Assembly: GCA_013398175.1 (NCBI GenBank) | Contig: VZRZ01000222.1 | Location: 892,655-956,654 of the forward strand | From: Climacteris rufus | Taxonomy: Eukaryota > Chordata > Aves > Passeriformes > Climacteridae | Direction of reading: 5' to 3' | Length of the DNA stretch: 64,000 bases | Part shown: positions 1 to 11,481 of the stretch, piece after piece | Layout: each line of letters starts with the position of its first letter | Numbering within the stretch: the first letter of the stretch is position 1 | Translations under genes and position numbers: made by a program | The notes under the pieces: generated by a model | Seen by the model: the letters and a program-made list of their open reading frames with translations, nothing else | Told to the model about the DNA's origin: nothing | The model's database searches: none

Positions 1-159
1 CTGTAACACAGAGTTTAGGAGGAGGAAGGCACCAGGGTCCCACTAGGGATCCCATGAGTTTACCAAGTCGACCTGGGAGATGGCAGGGGTTGGGTGGCCC
101 CTCCTGATGGCATATTCTTGAAAGCACACCCCAAACACTCCCATCTGGATCCCTTCATG

Positions 160-390
160 CCAGGATGAATTGGAAGGAATTCAGACAAAAGCAAGACAAA
201 TGACAAAGAGCTGGAGGGAATGACTTAAAAGGAAAGATTAAATGAGCTAAAATACGCATAGCATGGCCAAGACACCACTGTAGGTCAGGAGACAGGGAAT
301 ACAGTAACTACTAACCATTCTTAGGTAGAGGTGTAAATGAAGAGGTCTATCACTCATAGTAAACAGGGAGAAGGAAGAATTTGTCATCTT
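160..390 (+). repeat. Ancient CR1/L3-like LINE relic (3' part of ORF2)
   Basis: This stretch resembles the part of CR1/L3-type LINE ORF2 just after the reverse transcriptase domain. In one plus-strand frame around 210-255 it reads L-E-G-M-T-stop-K-E-R-L-N-E-L-K, which fits the conserved Y-x-E-R-L-x-E-L block of CR1 proteins with the tyrosine codon turned into a stop. Downstream, the words around 327-350 fit the usual spacer before the LINE 3' end. The copy is very diverged and has no usable open frame. The borders are approximate. The family is recalled, not searched, and it could be any old CR1-clade element. Confidence 0.5.
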
Positions 391-1293
391 ATTAATATCC
401 TTTTCCTTCAATTTTTGCTTAGAACATTATAGATTTACTACATCATTGTGGACCGCCAGCAACCAGAAAGACACAAGAACTGAAAAAACCCCTCTCCCTT
501 ACTAGTGCACCTTGAATTCTGCTTCATAAATCATTTCATTGCCTCCTCTCTTTTCTTTCTCCTCTAGGCCAGGCTCGTCATTACACAGGACTCAGAACCA
601 GTTCTCTCTGAAACCAAGAATATTTCAACAAGGCATGTTCAAAATATTTTATGAACATTTCCAGTACTGTTACAGGTTGCTCCTTCTTCTATGACATGTT
701 ATTGTAGGACCAAACAGTCTTGGAATTCCTTGGGCTCATATAATTTCAATGAAATAATAAATAATATCACATGTTTTTCATGAGAATTCCTCCTCCCATC
801 TGTTTTGTGTTGTCGTTGTTTTTGGTTTTGTTTGTTTGGGTTTTTTCTGTTCTGTCTTTGGGGCACATGCAGAGATATCTGAAAACAGACACACCCAAAT
901 CTCACCTCTCAGAAGGAATATACCTTATCCTGGCATCAGTTCCCTGTTTAGGTATATTGTAGCTAGGCGGGGAGGGGAGACACTCCAACTGTGCTTTCTA
1001 GCAGCATGGAATTTCTGCCTAGGACAATTATTTTCATATTATTCCAAAATTATGCAAATGTTAATTTTTAAACAGTCACCATTGTACAGTTTTCCTTCTT
1101 TTAGTTCCTTCATTGATTACTAATGATGTCAAGCTTTTCCCAGTAAGGAATTCTACTACAACCTTCTAGGGTCTCACTCCCACTATACCTTTAGATCCTT
1201 CTCACCCTTTACTCACTGGTGTAACTTATACAGCTCCTTTTGTGATATCTTTAGCATCAAAAGGTCAGTACCTAGGCTGCCTACAATCATAGG
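391..1293. other. Non-genic AT-rich sequence
   Basis: I see no gene here. Open frames reach at most 95 codons and look random. There is a pyrimidine-rich tract at about 541-567 and a G/T-rich run at about 803-848. No transposon ends were recognised. Confidence 0.5.
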
Positions 1294-1505
1294 TGTTGCC
1301 TATTTTCACTGTTAAAAATAGCTAGCTCTTTCTGTTAGACAGTTTCAAGGACGAGATTCTGTAAACATAGCTATGTTGTTGTAAAAATTATCTTTTTACA
1401 TTCCTTTCCCATGGACACAGATCCTTTTGATGGACACTTCTTTTAACCACTGGAGTTAAAGATGGAAGTGTTAATTTTCTCCAATGATCTGTGATTTCAA
1501 AAGTG

Positions 1506-1513
1506 TATATAAG
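1506..1513 (+). promoter_or_regulatory. TATA box of the LTR at 1294-1648
   Basis: TATATAAG sits about 140 bases before the end of the LTR, followed by a C/T-rich stretch (about 1533-1583) that would contain the R/U5 boundary. In an intact provirus this would set the start of viral transcription. Whether it is active now cannot be seen from sequence. Confidence 0.45.
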
Positions 1514-1600
1514 AATTAAACGAAGGTGGGTTCTCCCCCTTCCGCCCTTTGCTCTGAACACAACTCGGACTCCGGCTCTCATTATTTCTGTGTCTTCGGC

Positions 1601-1648
1601 TGATAAGCCGTAATAAGCGGCTAATAACTGGTAATAACCGGTAATACA
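1601..1648 (+). repeat. Ten-base tandem units in the LTR 3' end
   Basis: TGATAA starts at 1601, and TAATAA or TAATA starts at 1611, 1622, 1632 and 1642. The intervals of 10, 11, 10 and 10 bases are filled by GC-rich linkers such as GCCG, GCGGC, CTGG and CCGG. The block closes exactly at the predicted CA end of the LTR. Confidence 0.7.
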
Positions 1649-1739
1649 TAGGAGTGAATGTTTAGCACTGAGGAAGCTTTTCTTGGATCATGGAAACCTG
1701 ACATTCTTACAGGCAGTAACATTAACCCTTACTTATACG

Positions 1740-2431
1740 TGTCTTGCGTTACATGAAGGTATAACCAAAGGAATGTGTTCTATCACCATCTCCATCACCT
1801 TTTGATGAGTTGTTAACGATGGGTTGTTCACAACAGCTGACCACTGCACCCCACACCCAATAAGACTGCAAACTGGGCATTAGATAAGAGGCAGGTGATG
1901 CCTCTTTATCTTCACATCAATGAATCAGCCCTGATAACATCCTCTGAGAAGCAGCAACTACTCTGAGGGGGATCATCTTCAGTAACGGGCCATCAAAGCC
2001 ACCTGGAAGGACATCATCCCATTGTGATATGTCCCTCCCCAAAAAAGAAGGAACTGAACATCCTACCCACATAAAAGTAGTGCAGAAAACAACACAAGAC
2101 ACCCATTTCCACTGGTTTCCAGAGGAAAGGAACTCCACAACCACTAGACCCCCAAGGGACAGATGGGATTTCTTCCTCAGGATCACCACTCCAACCAAGA
2201 TCACATCCATTGCTCCAGCAGAACTGCAGCCACTACTGGACTGGACTGTTATCACCACCCTGACCAACAGGGTGTCAGATTGTACGGTGACCTTGTCAGT
2301 TTATGCTGGTGTTTCTGTATCACTGCTTTTATTTTAATTTCTCCTATTAAATTGTAGTTCTGACTTGGAATCTCTCACAATATTTTCCTGTAGGATTAAT
2401 TCCTCCACTGGTTTGTTTCCAAACCAGTACA
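1740..2431 (+). mobile_element. Solo ERVL-like LTR, 692 bp
   Basis: The segment starts TGTCTTGCG and ends CCAAACCAGTACA, giving TGT...ACA ends. It is flanked by 5-bp repeats ATACG (1735-1739) and ATATG (2432-2436), which differ by one C-to-T change at a CpG, the commonest decay step. A five-base duplication fits class III (ERVL) integration. An ATTAAA polyadenylation-type signal lies at about 2346-2351 after a T-rich run, as expected at the U3/R end. The block at about 2255-2280, with an ACCCTGACCAACAGGGTGT core, resembles avian ERVL LTRs from memory. No gag or pol sequence is attached, so this is a solo LTR left by recombination. Open frames of 116 and 102 codons inside it are chance. Confidence 0.72.
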
Positions 2432-5400
2432 ATATGAAAGAGAAATATACTTGTTTTGCTAACAAGTATTTTAAAAGTATGACTTAAGAGCATCTCATCC
2501 CTTATGTTTAGCAGCCATTTGACCAAGAACTGAAAGAACTGAGAGAAATATCACCATATGACAGAAATTACAGTTGTGCAAAGCTCACATACTGGGAGTT
2601 GCTTTGCCTGCTCTGTGCTTTACTCTTTACATTATAGACGAGCTCTCTACGCCACCATTTGCTTTCTTTTTCAGGTCATAAACTCATTTTCATTCATAAT
2701 GCAAAAAAGGAGTAACACAAACCAGGGCATGGAAAAGTACATTTAAACCAAAATAAGCCTGTGGAATTTATGACAGGTTGAAATGTTTAAACAGAATAGC
2801 TTTCACTGGAGTTAGCAGCTGGAGTGGTATGAGAAAATTCATGGGAATCTATGGATTTTGATTAATTTCCCCATATAAAATTGGTTTTGAGTAAGCTGTT
2901 TATGGCAGATGAATGGTGCATTTTGGCAAAGAACCTCTGCATGAGATGTATTTATACTTCTGTGCAACATCATGCATGTATCACAACCAAAATTATATTT
3001 CATATTGCGATATTTTACATTGTCAAAAAGGAGAATTTCTGGGGAGTTTATTTTATTTAGAAGTGAAAATAGATGGAATTCTATTTCTTTACAGGATCTG
3101 CTAAAACTCTTTTTTTTTTCCCCTTCTTGCTTTCCTGGTGAGCAAGCAATCAAATTTTGAAAGGATAATTTTTTCCAACTTTTGGCTATAGTTAACAATG
3201 GTACTTGGAGACAGCAGTTTGAAAAGTTACAGTATAATTGATGCAGCATGAAGTGAATCAAGAGGGCAAAGTTGATATGCAGATATTAACATAATCCACT
3301 CCTCACATTCCACAGAAGTTCACATTCTTTCCCAGTATGTAATTTCCATGTAGAAAAATACTTCTACCTTCAAAGCACAGTCCTTTCTTGGATGCATAAA
3401 TGACAACTTTTAAATGCTGAAAGACACTCTGTAGTCTTCCCTGCTGTCATAGCCTGGACACTTGAAGGAGAAAAAGACAAATGCCCAAGTTTGGGGGTTT
3501 TTTTTGCACAGAGAGCAGTCAGCCAACAGCAGCCTCCTCATGCAGCTGTTTCAACATACATATAGAGCCAAAGGCATGAATCAACCTTTTAGCTTCCTAA
3601 TAACATGTAAACATGCCTAAATCAGTACTGCATTAGATTACTGATTCTCACTTCTGTTACTGCCTAAAAACATTTAAGAGTGTCTCCGAGGAAATTTATT
3701 TTCTTTTTTTTTTAATATTTATGTAATTGTTTGAATAAGCAGACATTAAAGCAAAAGGGCAAATGAGTTTGTTCTCTGAAGGGATGAATACAGTGCTAGT
3801 TTTCCAGCGGTGCCCTTTGTTTCCTCTCTATAGCACTCACACTTGTGAAATTACAAAATTGAAGAATAAAGCCAAAGGTTTAGAAACCACCTTATTTGGA
3901 TTCATGATTAAGCCTTCAGATGCCCTTTATTAACACAATCATTTTCCAAATCTGACCATGCACTTGTGAGATGAACCAGTTTTGAAGTACCTCATTTGCC
4001 TGTGCTCCACCCAGAGCTAAGCAGTCACATCTGCGATATCTCACTCCCAAAAACAGCACAGTGAGAGCTTCTTCTGCTGCCTCAAATAGTCTCTTCATTC
4101 AGCATGGGCACCAGAGTGTGAAGGGGAGGGGACAGAGAGATATGAAAAAGCAGTAAAGAAATCAAAGCTGAAAATATTTAATTAGAGTGTGGTAGGGATC
4201 CTCCCTCAGCATCTCTGCTAGATTCTTACCTGGAGATTACACAGACAGTCAGAAAGCTCAGCAGCATATCCCCATATCCCCAACTGTACTCATATGGCAC
4301 ATAGGTACTGCAGCCACATGTGACTATTTGCCAGCTAGACACGTCAGAGGAGATCCTGCAGGATCTCCTTCCTGACAGCTGTTTCTCAGAAATAGAGCCA
4401 GTGTTAATAACAGAAACAGGCAGAGGCAGTAGTTCCTTGGCACATTGGAAATGAGGCCACTTGCATTTAAGAGCTTAAAAATGGATTTGGTTTTCTAATT
4501 TCAGGACCTACATTTGGGGGGGGAAAAAATCCTAATTTATCATATGGTTTTCATTTTTAACCTCTCTGTAGATGTGCAGATCTTTAATTTTCAGTTCTGT
4601 ATATACACACTATAATTTCTCCAAGTATAAATCAAATGATCTTCCTGTAGATAAATTTAACATTCCCTGATCAATGTGTCTTTCATATGCATGAAAGAAC
4701 TGCCCCAAATGCTAGTGCAGCCTCCTACATTTCCCTGTTCTTTTATTCAGTGGTATTGGATTTTCTTTCTTTTAGGCAGTCATACTCCTTTGACAGTACA
4801 GAGCTGTCATGGTTCTGTCTCACAGGTTTCTATACATCAGAGACCAGCTTTAAAACTATTTTGACAGGTTAAAAGCTGGGATTTTTCCAGGGACAGGAGG
4901 GAGGGAAGCAGGAATGAGAGAAGTGAGAAAGAGTATTCCTTGACACCCCCTAATCTCCTCAGTGCAGATGGCACTGTCATTTTCAAGTAGCTTCTGTGCA
5001 CAACAGCCATTGCAAAAGAGAGAGAGTTGGAATGCTGAAAACAGTCTTCTTGGGAGATACATACATATCTGTATGTGTATCTATCCAATATGCCCAGCTG
5101 TGAATGCATGAGCAGACAAATGAGCAAAGCTTACCTTCTCTCTTCCTCCCCGTCCACTCACTAAAATTAATTGTTCCCCAAGATGCTGTAGGCCACATTG
5201 TTAATTATTGTCTCTCCCTTCTGCACCTGAGGCATCACACTGGTTTAGAAAACAGCCTGCAAACAGATGGAGAGCTGCTGGAGATGAATCTGAAGGTATG
5301 TGGAAAAAAAAGGATACAGACTTTATGATATTGCAGGCTCAGATGGTCTATTAATTTTCAATAATATTCTGGAAAGGAAGGAGGTCTCTACATGTTTTTA

Positions 5401-8400
5401 GGCTTAATTTGTTTTCAAAAAAGGAGTTACAAGAGCCAATTACTTTTATGATTTCATCACAATCATTTATGCTTAACGAATATTTATGGGAAAAATATTC
5501 CAATCCCTGCACCAGCCTTTCTGCTCCTTAGATAACCCTCCTCCCTGGCTGGCAGCTGCACACTCACTGTGCCGGGTGGTACCAAGGCTGGGTGTCTTGC
5601 AGACCAGACAGAAATGTCAGCTTGAACTGGATGCTGCATGCAGCCTCTTGGTGCCACTGGCTCACCCCCAACATGTACCCTCACTACCTGTTCCTTTCAC
5701 CGTGTTGTCACAGAAAGCCACAGCAGCCTGGGGCAAAGCCGTCCCCTGTGAGCCCAGCCTGCGTCCGTCCCACTTGTATGAAGCAGTGTCCTGATACAAT
5801 CCCGACAAAAATGCTCCACTCTTTGATCCAGCCTGGCAATTAACAAAAAGCCACTGCAGTTGTTGACATCAACTGGTTTTTCATCTTCCCAGGCTGAAGA
5901 TCAAAGCTGGTACAACCAAAACAATGAGGCAGGGATGTCTCTAATGGTACTCAAAGCTGCCCTGTCCAACAGAGGAGAGCACTGCAAAGGCACACAAAGC
6001 ACAGGCCTCCAGACCTACCTAGGATGCACCATGCCAGCTTCAAAACAGATAAAAGGGCTTCCCTTTCATAAGTACTTCAATGTGATCATTTTCTGTGTAA
6101 AAGTACCCAAGACACATATCTGAAAACCGTAAGGTCTTCTAATAGAACCATCTTACCCTCTTATAAGGGAAAACTCTTACTGCACATAAGGAACAGTTGC
6201 AATTTCTAAATAGGAAAAAAGCCTTTCTTATTTGGCTGGAAGTTCAGCTCTGCACATTAGCCAAATTACTTTAGAAAGGCAGTGGAAAAGTTATTAATAG
6301 ATTTATCAAATGACTAGCCAAAGGAATCCAGTTATTTTAGCCAAGAAGCAAGAAAACATGAGTTAATTATACCATGACCAGATCACTGATCCATACAGGA
6401 ATGAGGAAGAGAAAGTGATACCATGCAATGGCCACCCTCCCTTTTCCAGTGCTGGCATCCTGCATACTTCGTGGAGCAGAGTCTACTTGGTAGAGATTGG
6501 TACACAATTTGACATGTGTTATACACAATTTGTCATGCTGTTATATGAATGTGTAAAGGAACCCTGGAATTTAAGCATGGTGCAATTTTCTCCAGTATCC
6601 AAATTCTGTGCATGAGTATTCTGCAATCCAGCAGAGATTTTCAACTTCCATCACTTTATGAAATGCTTGGTATAGAAACAACTAAATGCATTATGCATTG
6701 TATATGGTACCATACATTTATCTTAGATTACTAAAACTACAGTCTCTCACTCTTTAAAAAACTCATCAAATATAATAATTATGACACAGGAGTCAGCCTG
6801 CACCATTATCACCTGCACAGGTTAATAAACAGTATATTGTTGCATGACCTTGAGATTCCTAGTCCACAACTGGAAGCGAAGGATTCTTAATTTGCCTTTC
6901 CTCCTATTCTGCAGATGGTGCAAAATGCAAAAACTTAAAGCCAGTAGGGTTGGATACTTCTCCAGCTCCCTCTCTCTCACTAAAATTGATTCTGCAGAAG
7001 CAAGATCAAGGCCTCAGGCACTCCATCTGCCCCATGGGTAAGAGGTGGAGGTAAAGGTGGCTCTTGGTGAACTGGCTTCCCCTTCAATGCTACAGAGGAT
7101 GAGATGGGTAACTGCCCAGTGGTCCTGCTTAGCCAGAGCACTGCAGACTTCGGAAAAAAACAGTACTACAAAAAATACTAACATTTGATCTAGAAAAGAC
7201 AATCTATTCAAACACTATTTTAGATTCCTTTCTTTCTGCACTGAATCTTTTGTTTTATTTTGGACAACAGTTCTTCGGGAAAATGCAATTGTCTTTAATG
7301 AATTGCTTTTCCCAGCTGTCACTGTCACTGTACCAAAAATTAAAGGTGGTTTATTTGACCTGTGACAGAGATGTAAGACTAAGACTTTAGCTCTTCTCCA
7401 TTCTAACAGGAGTGCTTGCTCTGGTAGGAACAGTTCATTGATGGAAGCTATTGACTATGGGTATGCACAGAAGAAAAATGCCAGTATTTGGATACCTATC
7501 AGAAACTTTAAGGTTTGTAGGCTGGTCTGAGAGCAAACTTGTCCAATGGTGGTTATATATCATAGACTGCTCCCTGGCTGTCATAGGCCCTAAGATGCTT
7601 CTTCTATTTCTGCCTTTTATGAGGGAAAATGAGAGACACTCTATGAAATCAATTCACACTCTCAAAATGGTGCTTTAGTCACGGGTCACACAATTAGCCA
7701 CATCTGCAAAGCAGTACATTTGCTGATTACTAAATTCTCACCTCCAAGAGCTTGGGCTAAATTTTAGTTTAACACTTTGGTACTTGGAAAAGATGTTGCC
7801 ATTGCACACTTAAATGCCAGGTATTGCAGTGAATCCATGACTACAGAAAAGGTTTCTTCTCTGGGAAAAAACCAAACCATTGTAGGTGAAAGTTCTGGTC
7901 TGTTCTATATTATTAGTATCCTCTCTTGCTGTTCCAAGATCTTTCTATCCTTTAAAGCCATATAATATTTCTGGTGAGAAGTATATTTCAGTCAGACTTT
8001 ATTTGTTAGCTTTTAACTCACACTTGGTAGAAAAACCTTTTACATCCCCACAAAATAAGATTTTGCCTCTAGCATCAATTATCATTCATCTGGCTATTGA
8101 AGAAGCTGACAGATCTGTATTCTCCTTGCTCTTTTTCATGCATCTTGAAAGATGTTTGCCTTTCTTTCACCTTGTGGCACCTCAGCATCCTCCTCACTTC
8201 TCAAAGATATTTGCTAACAAATCTTTCAGACATCCTCACCCCACTGTTAGAAATCCAGCAACGACATCCATACATGCAACCTGATTTAAAGCTGTCTTAC
8301 CTCCTTTTCAAGCCTGACCCCTTAGTCTTCTGCTGCTAAGTAAAGTTATAATTTACCCAAGGACTACGCTACGCATGTAAGGCCTGGTACAGCTACTTAA

Positions 8401-8636
8401 GTAAAATATGGTAAGCAGTCTTCCAGTTCTGACAATTAACAATTGTCAGAAGCAAGGCTTCAGCCAAAATGCTGGTATTTACAAAATTTTGGGAGTTGTT
8501 AACAGACATCACAGATTTTGTTGTATGCCTCAAATGGATCATAAAGGACATCCTTCTATGCAAGCCTGCCAATGACTCCAGTGGCCTTGCTGAGCTCACC
8601 AGAGAATGATCAGCCCAATGCTGAAAGGACAAAATA

Positions 8637-8675
8637 GAAAGCAAAACAAAACAAACAAAACAAAACAAACACAAA
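8637..8675. repeat. (CAAAA)n-type simple repeat
   Basis: Imperfect units of CAAAA and CAAA run for about 39 bases. Such A-rich pentamer runs are ordinary slippage products. Confidence 0.85.
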
Positions 8676-11454
8676 GTTTCCCGTCATTAGCAATTAGCAA
8701 AGCAATCTTTTGAGGGGATGATATCAGCACAGGCTGGTATCCACTCCTAGGAGAGCAAAAGAACAAAGTGAATGGCAGACAGGAGTGAAATGTTTTGACA
8801 GAGAGGGAAGACTTGCTCTAAACTTCAAATAGGAGACACTGCTAAAAGAAAAGGAGAAAGGAAGACCATGAGAAAAGGCTGTAAGGGATGAAAGAAAGCT
8901 AACATGAAGGAAAAGGAAAGAAGCAGGGAGGATAAAGAGAGCTCCATGACGAAGCAGTTCTGCCAGGGGTCCATGGCAAAAGCCACAACCAGAACAGCTT
9001 TAGCAAAGGCACTTTAGTAAGAGAGGAGAGAAATCCAACCCAATGGTAGCCAGGAGAGGACCCAGAGGTATATAAAGCCTTCACTGAATGGATGCACCAT
9101 AAGCAAAAATGTAAGGAAAAGAAGAAAATTTGCACTAATGTCTCATATATTCTCTCATAAAACCTGAACTTTTCACAAATCAGCACAGTCAACATAGCTG
9201 AACTACTTGCAATACTTGCATGTAGTGCCTGCACCTGTCAATATGAGTGATTATTAATTTTCTGTTCATAGGTCATGTAAAAAGTCATGCAGCTTCACTG
9301 TGATTTAGTCTCCCGTCTTTAAAGCTGCCACCTCTGCTTCATTAAAGGCAAAGAGGCAATAAATTGACAAGGAAGAATATAAATAAAGAAGGACAAAGCA
9401 GATGATTTAATGGCAACATCAGGCTCAGGTCCAGATTTTTAAAAAAAGCATATAAAACAGTGAAGCAGTTAACTGACATATGTTATAATAAAAACATCAG
9501 CGTCTTCCAAAACACATCTGAAAAAGGAACAGGACAATTCAAAATATCAGTATTAAATTAATGTGCTCTTTTGGCTGTAAGCATTCACAGGCACCACTTC
9601 CCTGTTGCCTCACATCTAGTAAGACTTTCCCCCCTTCTTTACTCTTCCTAATTGTCAAGGTTTAAAGGACACTGAAGAGCACAGGATGGGTTCATTAGAA
9701 TTGCAAAGCATCTCCGAACACCATTTGCAGCAGGGCACCATTTATCTCTGTTGCCACACCATACTGTGAGGTGGCACCTAAAACCAGACGCTGCAGTCCA
9801 GAGCTAGGGAATGCTAATCATCCTACATCAGACCCAAAACCATGAAGGATTCAAGGTTAACTGTGGTTGAGAACATCTGTTCGAGGCAGTAAATGACTCC
9901 CAACGGCAATCTGGAGAGGGCTTTGTATTTTTGACATGGCCAGCCTCTTTCTGTTGGCCTGGAAGACCTGGGTCAAATTCTTGGCCATTTGTTTCAATCC
10001 CTTGCATTAACATAACCACCTCTTCTGTCCCCTTCCTTTAATGGAGGGCACAACTGCCTCTCCTCAAATCCTTTGAAGGTACCAGGTTGCCACCCACAGT
10101 AAATAATGAACACGACCACGTCTTTCTTTGTTCAGCTGCAGCAAAGTAACAATATAAATTACAACTCCTGCACAGACCTCAGCACAGCAATCTATGCATA
10201 AATACCATCACACAGCTTAGCTAAAGGAATCTGTCCAGCCAGTTGCACAAATTCACCTTAAAGTCATGTCCAGACGGACACCTACATTTAGTCTACCTCA
10301 GAAAATTCTACCTTTCCCTGAAGTTTACTTTAAAAATATTTCTATTTTAATGTCTTTCATATTAAGTACCACACATCGTGTCCTGTCCTATAGCAAAAAG
10401 TAAATAGAACTGGAAAAGGTACTCAGTCAGCACTACTCTGTGGTGCCAAAGCACAACTAAGGAAGTAACTATGAGGTTGCCAGATCAGAGACTGCACATT
10501 AAGTTACTTTGCATTTGGTCTTAATCTGTAGTCCTGCTCATACTGAAGTCAACAGTAAGCCTGCAGTTAATTGCAACAAAAGTAAGATGTATTTTAGAGA
10601 GCCACCATAAAGATGTAGGCAGGATTATCTAATGACATATACGTATTTTACTAAATGTGTTACTTGTCAAGCTAATTAGTTACCCTGTAAATGAAAAGGT
10701 CAACCCTGCATAATATTTGCATTTCATCTTTCTGAGTCAAATTTCCTGTGCATGGTAGGTGGAAAGAAATAAATTCTACTGAAGTTGTGAACGGCTGATA
10801 GGAACACTTTGGCAGGCAGAGAAAAATTTGAAAAAAAGCTGTTCAAGGCTGATCTGAAGCTAAGAACATGGAATATGTCCATCAAGAAGATACCAATCCC
10901 ATGGCCACCAGCTCCACATTGTACAATTTGTTTCAAATAGCTCTGCAGCCAACCAATACATTGAAACTGTCAGTCACACATTTTTCACTGCTTCTGCTGC
11001 TCTTTACTAATCCACATATGCAAGCTGAGGATAGACATGGCTCATGAAATCACTCCACTGCACCAAGGCAATCTTTTGACCCTGAACTGCCATTCACTAG
11101 AGATTTACCTGACTTCCACACTGGTGTGTGCACACTTGACTGTGTGCATAGTACCCCCTATTTCCACAGCTGGAGGACAAATCCATCACAGTACAACTAT
11201 TCTACACCTGCAGCTCACTAATTCTGAAGTTCTCAGAGCCTTGCACATCTAAAGCAACCCTTTTCTTTTCCAACACCTTTGTCATTTACATATATCTGAA
11301 GTATGCAAACTTGACACAAAAACAAATGCTTGAAAAGTATTGACAAGCCCATTAGAAGGAGGTTAAAGAAGCAACAGAAGCTTTTTGGGAAATATCAAAC
11401 TGAAACAAACAGAACATTTCAGGGCAATCAGCAGATTAACCGGGAACTCTGGAT

Positions 11455-11481
11455 TGTTTTGTTTTGTTTTGTTTTGTTTTT
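11455..11481. repeat. (TTTTG)n simple repeat
   Basis: About five perfect copies of GTTTT. It is the complementary motif of the repeat near 8.65 kb, but the flanks are unrelated. Confidence 0.9.

Larger units (their letters stand above)
1294..1648 (+). mobile_element. Solo LTR candidate, 355 bp, with TATA box
   Basis: The segment starts TGTTGCC and ends GGTAATACA, so it has the TG...CA ends of a retroviral LTR. It is flanked by the direct repeat TAGG (1290-1293 and 1649-1652). The match extends outward to CATAGG (1288-1293 and 1647-1652), partly overlapping the LTR end. A strong TATA box, TATATAAG, lies at 1506-1513 and is followed by ATTAAA at 1515-1520, an order expected for U3-R. The last 50 bases are a run of about 10-bp units built on TAATAA. 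No internal viral sequence follows, so if this is an LTR it is solo. The call rests on ends, TATA box and target duplication; I do not recognise the family. Confidence 0.55.

Noticed and set aside
2839..3261. Minus-strand frame of 140 codons
   Set aside because: No recognisable domain, AT-driven composition, no splice or promoter context.
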